64,000 bases of DNA from Aradus depressus (lineage: Eukaryota; Arthropoda; Insecta; Hemiptera; Aradidae), in assembly GCA_963662175.1 (NCBI GenBank), contig OY759214.1, positions 97,984,115 to 98,048,114 on the forward strand, in the 5' to 3' direction. A model generated the notes under the pieces. It did no database searches, was not told where the DNA came from, and was given only the letters and a program-made list of their open reading frames with translations. A program made the position numbers and the translations under genes. Below, piece after piece: positions 33,311 to 45,290 of the stretch (position 1 is the stretch's first letter; the number at the start of each line of letters is the position of its first letter).

Positions 33311-35326
33311 ATATAACGATATCACAGTAGTTATAACGATATCACTGTAGTTATAGCGATATCGCTATATTTATAACGATATTACTGTAGTTATAACGAT
33401 ATCGCTATATTTATAACGATATTACTGTAGTTATAACGATATCGCTATATTTATAACGATATCACAGTAGTTATAACGATATCGCTATATTTAAACCGAT
33501 ATCACAGGAGTTATAACGATATCGCTATATTTATAACGATATTACTGTAGTTATAACGATATCGCTATATTTATAACGATATTACTGTAGTTATCGCTAT
33601 ATTTATAACGATATTACTGTAGTTATCGCTATATTTATAACGATATTACTGTAGTTATCGCTATATTTATAACGATATAACTGTAGTTATAACGATATCG
33701 CTATATTTATAACGATATCACAGTAGTTATAACGATATCGCTATATTTATAACGATATCACAGGAGTTATAACGATATCGCTATATTTATAACGATATCA
33801 CAGGAGTTATAACGATATCGCTATATTTATAACGATATTACTGTAGTTATAACGATATCGCTATATTTATAACAATATCACAGTAGTTATAACGATATCG
33901 CTATATTTATACCGATATTACTGTAGTTATAACGATATCGCTATATTTATAACGATATTACTGTAGTTATAACGATATCGCTATATTTATAACGATATTA
34001 CTGTAGTTATAACGATATCGTTATATTTATAACGATATCACAGTAGTTATAACGATATCGCTATATTTATAACGATATTACTGTAGTTATAACGATATCG
34101 CTATATTTATAACGATATTACTGTAGTTATAACGATATCGCTATATTTATAACGATATTACTGTAGTTATAACGATATCGCTATATTTATAACGATATCA
34201 CAGTAGTTATAACGATATCGCTATATTAATAACGATATCACAGTAGTTATAACGATATCGCTATATTTATAACGATATTACTGTAGTTATAACGATATCG
34301 CTATATTTATAACGATATCACTGTAGTTATAACGATATCGCTATATTTATAACGATATCACAGGAGTTATAACGATATCGCTATATTTATAACGATATAA
34401 CTGTAGTTATAACGATATCGCTATATTTATAACGATATTACTGTAGTTATAACGATATCGCTATATTTATAACGATATCACAGTAGTTATAACGATATCG
34501 CTATATTAATAACGATATCACAGTAGTTATAACGATATCGCTATATTTATAACGATATTACTGTAGTTATAACGATATCGCTATATTTATAACGATATCA
34601 CTGTAGTTATAACGATATCGCTATATTTATAACGATATCACAGTAGTTATAACGATATCGCTATATTAATAACGATATCACAGTAGTTATAACGATATCG
34701 CTATATTTATAACGATATTACTGTAGTTATAACGATATCGCTATATTTATAACGATATCACAGTAGTTATAACGATATCGCTATATTTATAACGATATCA
34801 CAGTAGTTATAACGATATCGCTATATTTATAACGATATTACTTTAGTTATAACGATATCGCTATATTTATAACGATATTACTGTAGTTATAACGATATCG
34901 CTATATTTATAACGATATTACTGTAGTTATAACGATATCGCTATATTTATAACGATATCACAGGAGTTATAACGATATCGCTATATTTATAACGATATTA
35001 CTGTAGTTATAACGATATCGCTATATTTATAACGATATCACAGTAGTTATAACGATATCGCTATATTTATAACGATATCACAGTAGTTATAACGATATCG
35101 CTATATTTATAACGATATCACAGGAGTTATAACGATATCGCTATATTTATAACGATATTACTGTAGTTATAACGATATCGCTATATTTATAACGATATCA
35201 CAGTAGTTATAACGATATCGCTATATTTATAACGATATCACAGTAGTTATAACGATATCGCTATATTTATAACGATATCACAGTAGTTATAACGATATCG
35301 CTATATTTATAACGATATCACAGTAG
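33311..35326 (+). repeat. Central satellite, 40-bp unit, about 50 copies
   Basis: The unit is TTATAACGATATCGCTATAT then TTATAACGATATCACAGTAG, with a TTACTGTAG variant at the end. Both halves share TTATAACGATAT, so the 40-mer is itself a diverged dimer of about 20 bp. Three shortened 26-bp units lie at about 33590-33665. The CACAGTAG, CACAGGAG and TTACTGTAG endings are intermixed, indicating unequal exchange. All units are in one orientation, so the spacer is not part of the palindrome. Confidence 0.95.
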
Positions 35327-35805
35327 TTATAACGATATCGTTATAACTAGAAGGAGAGTGTAGTGATGTTTGAGCGAGAATATTGCAGTATAATATAGGG
35401 ATTTGAATCGATTTGACTGAGTTGAATTTGGTTCAAAGGAACAGGATTTTGGGGGTACATGTATACACTGATCAAGAACGAAACTTACCCAGCAGATTTA
35501 GAACCGCTCTCACAAAGAGATGATATAAGCATATAGTCAAATGAAAACTGAAATATATATACTTTTGGATACAAAGCATGAATAAAAAGGGGCAAGGCCC
35601 TTTCCTGCAAATCAAAAATACAGGCATATTAACACGATTGTACTCTCCTACTTTTCCTCAAATCAGTGTTTTCAACATTTAGAACTGCTGGTGATCACAC
35701 TGGTCTGCGGGCATCTATATCCTCTCCAAACCTTCACTCATACGACCTGCGTGCGTTTATAGCCTCTCCAAGCCTTCAACCTCACAGCATTCGATTTGAT
35801 TCTTT

Positions 35806-36126
35806 TTAATAATCTTTTCGTTTATGATATGCTGTGTACCTATTCCCAATAAAGTTAATGCCCATTATTGACATATCCTTCAAAATATAGTCCGAGTTAT
35901 TACCCAGGAAGCACTGGAATTGAACAAAACCCGCTTTTAGAATGTTGCAACTGTCGTTGTCCCATTCTCCTTGAAAAAATCTACCTTTTAAATAGATAAA
36001 CCTATATGATGGCAAAGTGTGAGTGTTTTCATGTCGAACAGATTTTCTTATTCCATCTATACCCCCGATGGCTTCGGTAATGAAAATGATACCAGAACCC
36101 CTCTTTGAACTATCCAAATCTAACAT
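35806..36126 (-). CDS. Hypothetical 106-residue protein, right copy
   Basis: Identical in sequence to the protein encoded at 32511-32831 and in the same overlapping arrangement with its HTH partner, on the opposite strand. The remarks on function and doubt are the same: no recognised family, possible downstream cistron, exon or chance frame. It converges on the central satellite. Confidence 0.35.
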   Translation of the reverse strand: MLDLDSSKRGSGIIFITEAIGGIDGIRKSVRHENTHTLPSYRFIYLKGRFFQGEWDNDSCNILKAGFVQFQCFLGNNSDYILKDMSIMGINFIGNRYTAYHKRKDY

Positions 36127-36650
36127 CTATACGTTGATGACAGAACTTTATACCCGACCAAACGTAAAAACGTCATATTTTCCTTAGACAGAGGTATTAA
36201 GCCTTTTACGGGTTTAGGAAGGTTGAACTTTTTTGTTGGTTTTTTATCACCATATACTACTCGTCGGTGTTCTGTTGAATGAATTCGTTCACTTCCGTCT
36301 TCATCCGTATCATGCTGTGAAGAGTCCGTTTGCTGTTGTGATGAACTGGAGTGTTCACCCACATCCTCCTCTGAAGAGTCTGTGTGTTGTTGTGTGTAAT
36401 TCTCTCCGTTGAAGGCAAGTGGGGGTGTATTCTGGGAGTGTGTTCCACCATTAGTTCTAATTCGTTTAATATGTCTTTTACCACATGTATCTAATTGAAA
36501 AATGGTTGCTCGCCTCTTTAAAATTGAAGAAATCGTGGATTGAGGAATCTTGAAATGTTTCGATATTTCTCCAACCTTTTCTCCTTCATCAAAAAGTTTA
36601 ATTATTTTTATTTTATTTTCTATAGTGAGAGCGTTTCGTTTGACCCCCAT
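36120..36650 (-). CDS. CENP-B/pipsqueak-type HTH protein, right copy
   Basis: Identical 176-residue protein to the left copy (31987-32517): N-terminal helix-turn-helix, acidic Ser/Gln-rich middle, basic C-terminus. Both copies are transcribed toward the satellite. If both are expressed, convergent transcripts reading through the satellite could form double-stranded RNA (inference). Having both arms intact implies a recent duplication or continued sequence conversion between arms. Confidence 0.65.
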   Translation of the reverse strand: MGVKRNALTIENKIKIIKLFDEGEKVGEISKHFKIPQSTISSILKRRATIFQLDTCGKRHIKRIRTNGGTHSQNTPPLAFNGENYTQQHTDSSEEDVGEHSSSSQQQTDSSQHDTDEDGSERIHSTEHRRVVYGDKKPTKKFNLPKPVKGLIPLSKENMTFLRLVGYKVLSSTYRC

Positions 36651-39600
36651 GGTATCTAACCTGCTGTGGATTACTAGATCAATGAAGTCTGCCTAATAAT
36701 CACCAAACAGACCGTATTTATTGTAACAGGGTTGACAACTTCGGTTCAATAAATAGTGAATGATCAGATTGTATTTATCTCAAAGTTGTTAACACGTTCA
36801 CAATGAAAACAGATAACTACTGACCAAACAGAACGTATTTATAGTTTTTTTCATCCTACATGCAACGAAAGGAGCCGATAAACTCCGAGACGAGCCGAGA
36901 AGAGCCGATCATTAATGGGTTTCCAGCAATACACCTAGCCCCAACAACAATAAGAAACTGCCTATGATATGGAACCTATATACGATTTTTATTTCTTAAT
37001 ACTGACCAGCTTGTACTCACCAATTTTTCTTATAATCACGATAGTTATTATGCAGTCACATTCATCACAAAAAATGTTCCTGAATATGCTACAAAATTTT
37101 CATAATTTACGTAAATTTTCGAAAATGTAAATAAATATTAATCGCATAAAATATAAAATAATATGACTAAATAAAAAATAAATATATGAAAGGATGTAAG
37201 ATATGTATAGGACTTTAAGAAAAAACAGTTGAGTGGAGTAGGCGTTGTATGTGAGGAAAAAAAACCTGTGATAAATAATGAAAAAAGAAATATACTAAAA
37301 TATTAAATAATCCCGGGTTTTGTGGCTATGAAGATGAATCGGTAAAATAACTGTTGTATTGGGTCATCGTAAGTGTTTTGGCTCTCAATACCATATATGC
37401 GGGGAAGGAGGGCTGAATTGTGGGGTCCATGAGATGTGGGTGAGGATGGAACAATAATACTATATGGGTTCTCAAATACCGGTGGGAACTGTGATGTATA
37501 TTAGACGAAGAGCTTGGGACTTGAAAAATAAATACAATGGAGTATGGGTGTGAGGGCTGCGTTATAATATTAATTGAGGAACGGTTGAGTGTTAGTTGTA
37601 GAAAAATGTCGGGGGAACTATAGAAAATATATTATATATATATGCATGTAGGAGACTGGTGATAGCACTTATAGAAAACCCTATCTATGGTGCATGACTG
37701 AGAAATAAAAGTATCTCTACTATAAATAATTATCCGGCTCAGTGGGCAAAGTTTTCAATGACTTCTTCTTAGGATAGCTATATAAGAAGAGTTCCTATTC
37801 TATTGGACACACCTTATATGTACGTTGGGGCTGTGTTATAAAATAGTTCTTTAACTGATCTCGTTGGTGATGAAGGGGTCTAGAGCCTTCATCAGTATGA
37901 AATCTTAGGAAAAATACTTGAATATGAAATTACCCCCGGCTTTTGCAGTTATAAAGATGGGTTGACAGGTACCAATGTGAGTGAGCCTACACAGCAGGGG
38001 TCCTAGGTTAGAGTTCTATTAGTGCTCAGATGTGTGGGAGTGGGTTCTGAATATATCCGGAGTAGTGTTGTGCAGGGGGATGATTTAAGTTCCTGCTAGA
38101 TTGTAGGTTATTAGTCGTAAAAATAGTGATGGTAAAGTAATATTGGAAATGCGAATCTAAATATCGACGAGAACTGTGGGGGTGTTGACCTGGCGGTTTA
38201 GGTAGGGAGAAGCATTTAAATTTGATTTTCTGCATGTGATGCAAGTGTACAGGTATGTCTGAGTGAGAGGTGGGATAGAAGTGGTTTGAATGAGAAAGAA
38301 ATGTTGACGGGGCAGTAGTCTACACTTGTAGGGTTCTAACTTGATATGATGTTGGGGAAGTAGAAGTGGAGAGCAGAATATTGGGATGGATTGGTCGTTG
38401 TCAGAATTGTGCGGGGGTTTGAGAAGGTTAGGAGAGCAATTACAGTAGAGGACGGTTGGTGGAAGGAAAAATAAATTGTTTTGACCGCTATAAACGAGGA
38501 TTGGAATACAGTAGAGGTGCTAAGTAAGTTAAGTGCTGGAGATGAGAAGTAGTATGTAACATAACGTAAGTTGAATATACTGCATGTTAGCCTAAGAATG
38601 TATCCATGGAAAGGTACATCTAGATCTAAAGATTACTCCGCGGGTATGTATGAGTAAAAGGTTTTAGAAGTAGAGAACAGAAAATTGGTAAGGACAAGTT
38701 GAGAAAAAACAATTAGACGATTGATGTGGGGAAGTAGAAGTGAGTCATAAAAATTAGGAGAAAGACCTGAGGATTAGGTGTGGGTTGCAAAGTCTCTGCC
38801 GGTTGGAAGAAGTCTAATAGGTCTCAGGAAGTAGAACTATTATAATTAAAGATTATGTTTTAGAATAATTGATGTGGGTATGTGCATTGAAGGTGATTTG
38901 AGGTGGGTAAGTTTGACTGACTCAGAGGGAAAGGCTAATGGACGTAGAATGTAGGTTTATGTATGGGTTGACCGGGTTATGATGAAAATGTCAGACGATC
39001 TAGAGAGAGTGTCTGAGTAAAAGGTTTAAAGGGAGAATTAGGTGGGGAAGTATAAGTGAGAAAATTGAGATGGATTGGCTACGCCGCTATACTGAAGATA
39101 GAGAGTAGTGAATCGGAGGGAGAGCGGGGGTATTGAGATGGGGAAGCACATTGGATGTGTTAATTGACGTGGGGATGTAAAATTAAATCATGAAATAAAA
39201 ATTGGTGAAGTATGCCTGCAACAACAGGTCTCGACATGTTTGAACATGTATAATGCATGCAAAAACCATTTCAAGGTCTAGGATGTCTTCAGATTGGAGA
39301 AAACGCAAAATTACTAATAAATGATTGTTGAAATAAAAAAAACAAGAATTCACAAATAACACCAAAGGACAGCGTGCTCGGAATTGAAGATAAATGCTTT
39401 TTTTTTTTTCCATCATATTACTCCAGTTTAAAATAATACTGAATATGACGAGCTTTGAATTATATTTTTAAATGCAATACTTTTCAAGGCACCGAAGGAC
39501 GGCATGCTCAAAAGTGTAGGTAGGCGATTTTTCCATCATATTACTCCAATCGGACAACATACTCAATATGACGAGCTTTGAATTATATTTTTAAATGCAA

Positions 39601-41228
39601 TACTTTTCAAGGCACCGAAGGACGGCATGCTCAAAAGTGTAGGTAGGCGATTTTTCCATCATATTACTCCAATCGGACAACATACTCAATATGACGAGCT
39701 TTGAGTTATATTTTTAAATGCAATACTTTTCAAGGCACCGAAGGACGGCATGCTCAAAAGTGTAGGTAGGCGATTTTTCCATCATATTACTCCAATCGGA
39801 CAACATACTCAATATGACGAGCTTTGAGTTATATTTTTAAATGCAATACTTTTCAAGGCACCGAAGGACGGCATGCTCAAAATTGTAGGTAGGCGATTAT
39901 TCCATCATTATACTTCAGTTTAAAATAATACTGAATACAATGATGATGATGATCATGCTAGGACATGATATGGTAGGCTACACGAATGCAGGGTTCGACA
40001 TGTTAGATCACGAAAGTGCCTGTTCAAGGTCACGAAATCAGTCTTTAAAAATATAAAAATTGTTACTAGTGGGCTAATTAAAAAAAATATAGGGGCACAG
40101 GCGAGGGGTGAGATAAAAATGTAAAGCAGGGTTTAGAGGGAGAGCGGAAACTTATAGAGGTTTAGAGGAAGAGCGGAAACTTATTGAGGTTTAGAGGGAG
40201 AGGGGAACTTATTGAGGTTTAGAGGAAGAGCGGAAACTTATTGAGGTTTAGAGGGAGAGTGGAAACTTATTTAGATGGGGAAGTAGATTGGTAGTGATTC
40301 AAAGGACAAAAATTGAGATGAAAAAATTAGGGGGGGGGGGCTTATTGAGGTTTAGAGGGAGAGCGGAAACTTATTGAGGTTTAGAGGGAGAGTGGAAACT
40401 TATTGGGGTTTAGAGGGAGAGTGGAAACTTATTAAGGTTAGGAGGGAGAGTGGAAACTTATTGGGGTTTAGAGGGAGAGTGTAAACTTATTGAGGTTTAG
40501 AGGGAGAGTGTAAACTTATTGAGGTTTAGAGGGAGAGTGGAAACTTATTGAGCTGGGGATGTACGATGGTGGGTGATTCGGAGCGTGGAGGGGGGGGGGT
40601 GGTGGTGGGGAGTGATGGGTCACGTGACCCCGTGGGGTCAAAGGTCATGTGGGGCAACTGCGCCAGAGTCCCCATTTCCCTTCTACTTACAAAATTTATA
40701 TTATATTTTATGTGTTATAGTTTTCGCACAGAGTGAAAAATAACAACAAGAAAGAGTCGTCGGTGAATCAATGGCTATTTTCCTAAAACAAATTAATCAA
40801 TTACCTTTTCGCTCCCCTTCCAAAACCAGTAGACCGTTTGCGCGCGCCAATATTCAACAGTTGACTTACATGGGCGCTTCTAAATCCTCATATTGAATTT
40901 TGTGTCGATGCATTCAATACATCGGCAGTTAGCCGGAATTGAGATCCATTCCCTTCAGTCGATACCGCTGAAATTTAGCAGTTTATTATATCCTCATTGG
41001 GTATTGACTTTAAAAATTAAATTTCATGTCGATACATTCGTTACATAAACTATGAAATAATAACAAAATAAAAAATATCAAATAGTGGTTTTAAATATTG
41101 ACTACGATAAATGTATGTGGAATACATTTAACCACTAAATACATACATGTGATTCTAAGGTGTTAACATGTTATTTTTGGTGGCTTGATTTATTTTCTGT
41201 TGTTCCAAACTATCAAGTAACCTGCATA

Positions 41229-41410
41229 CTAAACCCCTAATAACTGCCGATGTAATGATTTATCGACCCAACATTTAGACTGACCCTCCTATATATGTTT
41301 TTTTTAAACTGTTTGTTTTTAGCTCCAAAAGTCGATTGGTTTTGGCGGGAGAGCGAAAACTTAATTGGATAGTTCCTTCAGGGTAAGTACATTGCTGGTG
41401 ATTCACTTAC
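41229..41410 (+). repeat. Family A 3' part at the right edge of the palindrome
   Basis: CCCCTAATAACTGCCGATGT, AAAGTCGATTGGTTTTGG, GAGAGCGAAAACTTAATTGG and GGTGATTCACTT. The palindrome breakpoint (41228/41229) falls inside or right at the start of this copy. Confidence 0.75.
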
Positions 41411-42106
41411 CCCTTTTTTCTTTTTTTAAAATGTTTGGACTCTAAAATATCTGAGGAACTAATAAAAAACAACATACACTTTCCTGTCACATTTTGTAAC
41501 GAGAATTTTCAGTATTTTTTTTTTTTGTGACGCCCGGGCTTAACGACGAAGTCACATCGCCTACTTCCAGAAAGCTCATTCATCGCTCTGTTATGTGACA
41601 CATATTCTCCTTTTTTTTTTTTTTTTTTTTTACATTCTATATCCCATTTTTTGAAAATTTTTGTAAGATTTATATAATATTCTATCCATTCCCTGGAAAT
41701 ATATATACATATAGTAAGTTCTCATGATATAATATATTTTTAAAACTGGCTTCTAACGGTCTAAATGGATCCATTTACGGCCCAGAACAGCCTCTACAGA
41801 TTTCAGGCAACTGTTCTACCATAAATATTCCTCTTTCAACATTTTACACTAACGGCTTAGTTTTATTTTTTTTCTCATAATTTTTACAAATGGCTTTAAA
41901 GACTACCTATAACCATAAATGTAATTAAAATATGTTATAATTTATGTACATTCTTGTATTATTAGTTAACTGTTTTGAATTACATGGGATCCATCTTCTA
42001 CAGTGGCATCCTCTTCTACCTCAGCGGTAGTCGTTGAGGATCCTCCGTCGGTTCGACATTCAAAAACTTAGTTGATTATTTTGTACGATTAACTGACGAC
42101 TTGAGA
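41411..42106. other. AT-rich; small SINE scrap at 41527-41603
   Basis: The scrap on the minus strand shows GACGCCCGGGCTTAACGACG and ATCGCCTACTTCCAGAAAGC, the SINE 3' end. Otherwise there are T-runs and nothing recognised. Confidence 0.5.
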
Positions 42107-42335
42107 CCGCCGGTAGCTCAGGGGTATGCGTGCATGCTTACTTGTCTCAAGATCGTAGGAGGTAAAAAAAAAAAACATAAATACGCCATACTTCGGATGG
42201 GACATGAAGCATTGGTCCCGAGCCTGTAAGATGTCATGTACTCGTTAAAGACTCCTACCCTATGTGAATAAAAATTTAGAGTAGGCAAAACCAGAGTGAA
42301 GAAAGAGCGCTCTGGTAGTAGGCGATATGAATTAT
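42107..42335 (+). mobile_element. tRNA-derived SINE, internally deleted
   Basis: Head ACCGCCGGTAGCTCAGGGGT. The B-box region and the CCGAGGCCC block are absent, replaced by an A-run. The body continues ACTTCGGATGGGACATGAAG, CCCGAGCCTGTAAGATGTCA, and ends at GAGCGCTCTGGTAGTAGGCG. Confidence 0.85.
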
Positions 42336-42837
42336 GAGAATTCTGCAAGCTTTTCAAAGCCCTAGGGAAAAGCTCCGGGCAGCTTTCATTCTTAAAATGA
42401 ACTTAAATTATGTTCTATTCCTTAGGAATAAAATTTGCATGTATAAATATGATTCTTATGTAAAAGAACTTATCATTAAGTTATGCCAGTCGATGTCCTC
42501 AAATGTACGAATGTAAGGATGAGCAAGCAGAGAAGTGTTTTTCTCAAAAAGGGCAGACTCAGACATACCTTAGACCAGGCTTGTCCTTATTTCGCTATAG
42601 AGCACTTTAGAAGGATCTCATGGTAATTGGCAGATAAAATGGGAACTATCCGCATAATATGGTTGAAGTGATACACATATATAACATTAATTCTGTACCG
42701 TACATGTAATTAACGTAAACTGAACAACGGCTTCAAATTATGGATAACATGTGTGTCATTTAGTAGCTACAGCTGACAGTATGCGGGAATATGCGGCCCT
42801 GCTAAAAAATATTTAATACTTTTTTACTTCTGTTAGC
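42336..42837. other. Nothing recognised
   Basis: AT-rich sequence with no supported gene. Confidence 0.45.
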
Positions 42838-43495
42838 TAAACGAAGCACAGAGGAAGTTATGTAATTGGTCATTAATTCGATGCTGAGTTTTCAACGGAA
42901 TTTCAGGTTTTTCTACCATAATATTCCAAATAAGAAAAAAAAAATGTATGTATGTCTGTTTGCCTGTGAACACGATAACTCCCACAAAATTTTGTATGTG
43001 AATCCAGAACCCTCCAAGAATGACACCTATTGATTTTCAGCCAAATCTTAACTCAAAATGTCTAATAACTGCTGTTGTAATGAATGTATCGACACAAAAT
43101 TTCATATGTCATTTCAAAACTCCATAAAGACAACACCTATCGATTTTCAGCGATATCGGGCAGTGGGGAAAAGGGGGATCAGAGGGGGCTCAATTCAAAA
43201 ACTCTAATAACTTACCATGTAATGAATTGTATCGACACAAAATTAGTATGAGGATTTAGGTGCCCCATGTAAGTCAACTATTGAACATTAACTCAAACGG
43301 TCGACTAATTTTGGAGGGGGAGGAAAAATTTAATTAATTCGATATGGGGAAGTACATTGCCGTTGATACTACTTTTTTTTTTTTTAGTGAACTTTGGAAA
43401 TGCACAACAAAACACTCGATTGATGTTAGAAGGAATGGTTTCATTCGAGCTGGGGAAGTATACATTGCCGTTGATTCATTGTCGACTTTCGGAGG
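42838..43495 (+). repeat. Family A copy, near complete
   Basis: Starts at TAAACGAAGCACAGAGGAAG and TTATGTAATTGGTCATTAAT, followed by CTGTGAACACGATAACTCCC, GACACCTATTGATTTTCAG and a second module with GACAACACCTATCGATTTTC. The GGGGAAGTACATTGCCGTTG end module is duplicated (about 43346 and about 43454). It is among the longest plus-orientation copies in the window. Confidence 0.85.
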
Positions 43496-43510
43496 AGAGG
43501 GCACACATTT

Positions 43511-43953
43511 CGAAAGTCTTACATGAAAACACGAAACCTGGTTACGCATAACAAGGATAAGGTTCTTGACGAATTAGACTTATCCCCGCCGTCTGTTATC
43601 CTATTCTGAGTGGCTCTTGGCCTACCTCCAGAGTCTAGAAGACTTCCCCCCCCCCCACACAGCTTAAGACGACTTCCTCAGAGACAGTCTCCTCACATCC
43701 TCACTATTCTTGTAACTCGTTTTTTAACCCTCAGATTGTCCTCATTTCTCACCATTTTCTACAAAAGGTCGTGTTCATTAAACTCCCCTGCCGCCTGGAA
43801 TCCATTTGACTCCAGATGGTTCTCTTGTAATCTTTTTGTCATGGTTCTTAGTTTAGTTTTTTCCCACTTTAGACAATAGAACAACGATGGAACGCGTACA
43901 TATTATGAAAACTTTTAATAATTAAATAAATAACACAAACTTATTTTTGTTGT
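43511..43953. other. Nothing recognised
   Basis: Includes a short C-run (43647-43656) and pyrimidine-rich sequence. The 89-codon frame at 43610-43879 has no domain. Confidence 0.4.
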
Positions 43954-44436
43954 GGACCTTGTCGCACCCAATAATTAATATAGAACTATAGAGTATACGT
44001 ATTTGGACCTTGTCGCACCCAATAATTATTATAGAACTATAGAGTATACGTATTTGGACCTTGTCGCACCCAATAATTAATATAGAACTATAGAGTATAC
44101 TTATTTGGACCTTGTCGCACCCAATAATTAATATAGAACTATAGAGTATTTATGGACCTTGTCGCACCCAGTAATTAATATAGAACTATAGAGTATTTAT
44201 GGACCTTGTTGCACCCAATAATTAATATAGAACTATAGAGTATTTATGGACCTTGTCGCACCCAAAAATTAATGTAGAACTATAGAGTATTTATGGACCT
44301 TGTGGCACTCAATAATTAATATAGAACTATAGAGTATATTTGGACCTTGTCGTACCCAATAATTAAAATAGAACTATAGAGTGTATATTTGGACCTTGTC
44401 GCACCCAATAATTAATATAGAACTATAGAGTATATG
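43954..44436 (+). repeat. Minisatellite, unit 47-51 bp, ten copies
   Basis: GGACCTTGTCGCACCCAATA begins units at 43954, 44005, 44056, 44107, 44154, 44201, 44248, 44295, 44342 and 44391. The first three periods are 51 bp, then mostly 47. The difference is a TATACGTATTT versus TATTTAT tail. Units are directly joined with no unique spacers. Confidence 0.95.
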
Positions 44437-44439
44437 TGG

Positions 44440-44935
44440 TATAGTGTATCTGAGCGATTACATAACTTTCCCTACAGCTAGGGAAAGAAAATATATATAA
44501 TAATATACAAATATATATATCACAGGAAAAATAGAAAAAATACAGTTTTTTTTTTTTGGCTTTTTTTAATGTATGTGAATGGACATGAGTGTGTGCAGTA
44601 TCCTCATTAGAACGCAATGGATCCAGTGACTAACCTTATGATGACATTTCCTACCCAGTGACGACCCTTCCTAGTTGCACACCAGGTCTCATGGTGTTCG
44701 TATATTATTGGAACCGTTCAATATTTATCTTGGTCGTTTAAGTTTCTATACAACTCTCTGACACTCTCTCACATGATCCTCATTCTATATTAACGATGGA
44801 AAATTTCGAAGGTAAGCCAGCATGACTAAGTTTCAGAAAGAAGTTTAGAAAAAGTTCTCTGAAAACATGTGACATTGAAAGTTGAATGTACTCAAAATTA
44901 TGAATAATTGTTATAATAAAATTATATAGATTTTC
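44440..44935. other. Nothing recognised
   Basis: Contains a short Family A terminal-repeat scrap (GCGATTACATAACTTTCCC, near 44455) and no gene. Confidence 0.4.
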
Positions 44936-44939
44936 TCCA

Positions 44940-45135
44940 GGTATACTAAATATAAAGAAAATTGTTTAATCGGTCAGAAATTCAATGTAAAACTTTTCAA
45001 CCTGTTTTCCAACCCCATGATTTCAAGAAATAAGATAATTTAAAAAAAATTTGTAGGTGAATCCTCGGGTTTGAACTTCATCGTTCTACCAGCACGCATT
45101 GATCAATTAAGTTTTCGCTCTCCCTCCAAAGTCAA
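44940..45135. repeat. Family A end pieces
   Basis: Terminal repeat GTTTAATCGGTCAGAAATTC near 44964, then a minus-orientation end module TTGATCAATTAAGTTTTCGC, TCTCCCTCCAAAGTCAATCG. Internal modules are lost. Confidence 0.65.
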
Positions 45136-45139
45136 TCGA

Positions 45140-45290
45140 CAGTTCGAGTACCTGACATAATACAGACTCGGGACCATCGCTTAACATCTCATCCGAAGGA
45201 TGGCGTGCTCAATTGTTTTACCTCAGAGATAAAGAACCAAAGAGTCTTGGTCGGTTTTAGAATCCGCGATTTTGTGCTCAGTAGGCTTTT
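45140..45290 (-). mobile_element. SINE 5' fragment, minus strand
   Basis: Plus strand reads CGAGTACCTGACATAATACA, GGGACCATCGCTTAACATCT, GGATGGCGTGCTCAATTG and CTTGGTCGGTTTTAGAATCC. The head is decayed at GTGCTCAGTAGGC. Confidence 0.75.

Larger units (their letters stand above)
27404..41228. mobile_element. 13.8-kb palindromic unit: 5.9-kb inverted arms around a 40-bp satellite
   Basis: The left arm (27404-33310) and right arm (35327-41228) are reverse complements. Position x pairs with 68637 minus x over the inner part, shifting to 68632 at the outer edge because two C/G runs differ in length. The spacer (33311-35326) is a satellite read in one orientation only. Both arms carry the same pair of ORFs directed inwards and the same sets of tandem repeats. 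This resembles the architecture of foldback transposons (long terminal inverted repeats rich in tandem repeats). It could also be a local inverted genomic duplication, because the arms reach about 650 bp beyond the point where the second copy (62385 onward) stops matching. I see no target-site duplication. Confidence 0.8.
35327..41228 (-). repeat. Right arm of the large inverted repeat
   Basis: Reverse complement of 27404-33310. It carries mirrored copies of every left-arm feature: 123-bp array at 39422-39937, minisatellite at 40117-40550, Family A piece at about 40745-41040. Homologous sequence stops at 41228 (CCTGCATA); the flank that follows (CTAAACCCCTAATAACTGCC) belongs to another Family A copy. 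Confidence 0.9.

Noticed and set aside
33311..35326. Centromere call for the satellite
   Set aside because: Only about 50 units in a 2-kb block between two gene copies. CENP-B-like homology alone does not make it a centromere.
27404..41228. Palindrome as a sequencing hairpin artefact
   Set aside because: The arms differ at several bases, and the 2-kb spacer satellite keeps one orientation. It is not excluded without reads, but it is less likely.
43954..44436. CRISPR-like array
   Set aside because: Units are directly adjacent with no unique spacers, and the sequence is eukaryotic. It is a minisatellite.
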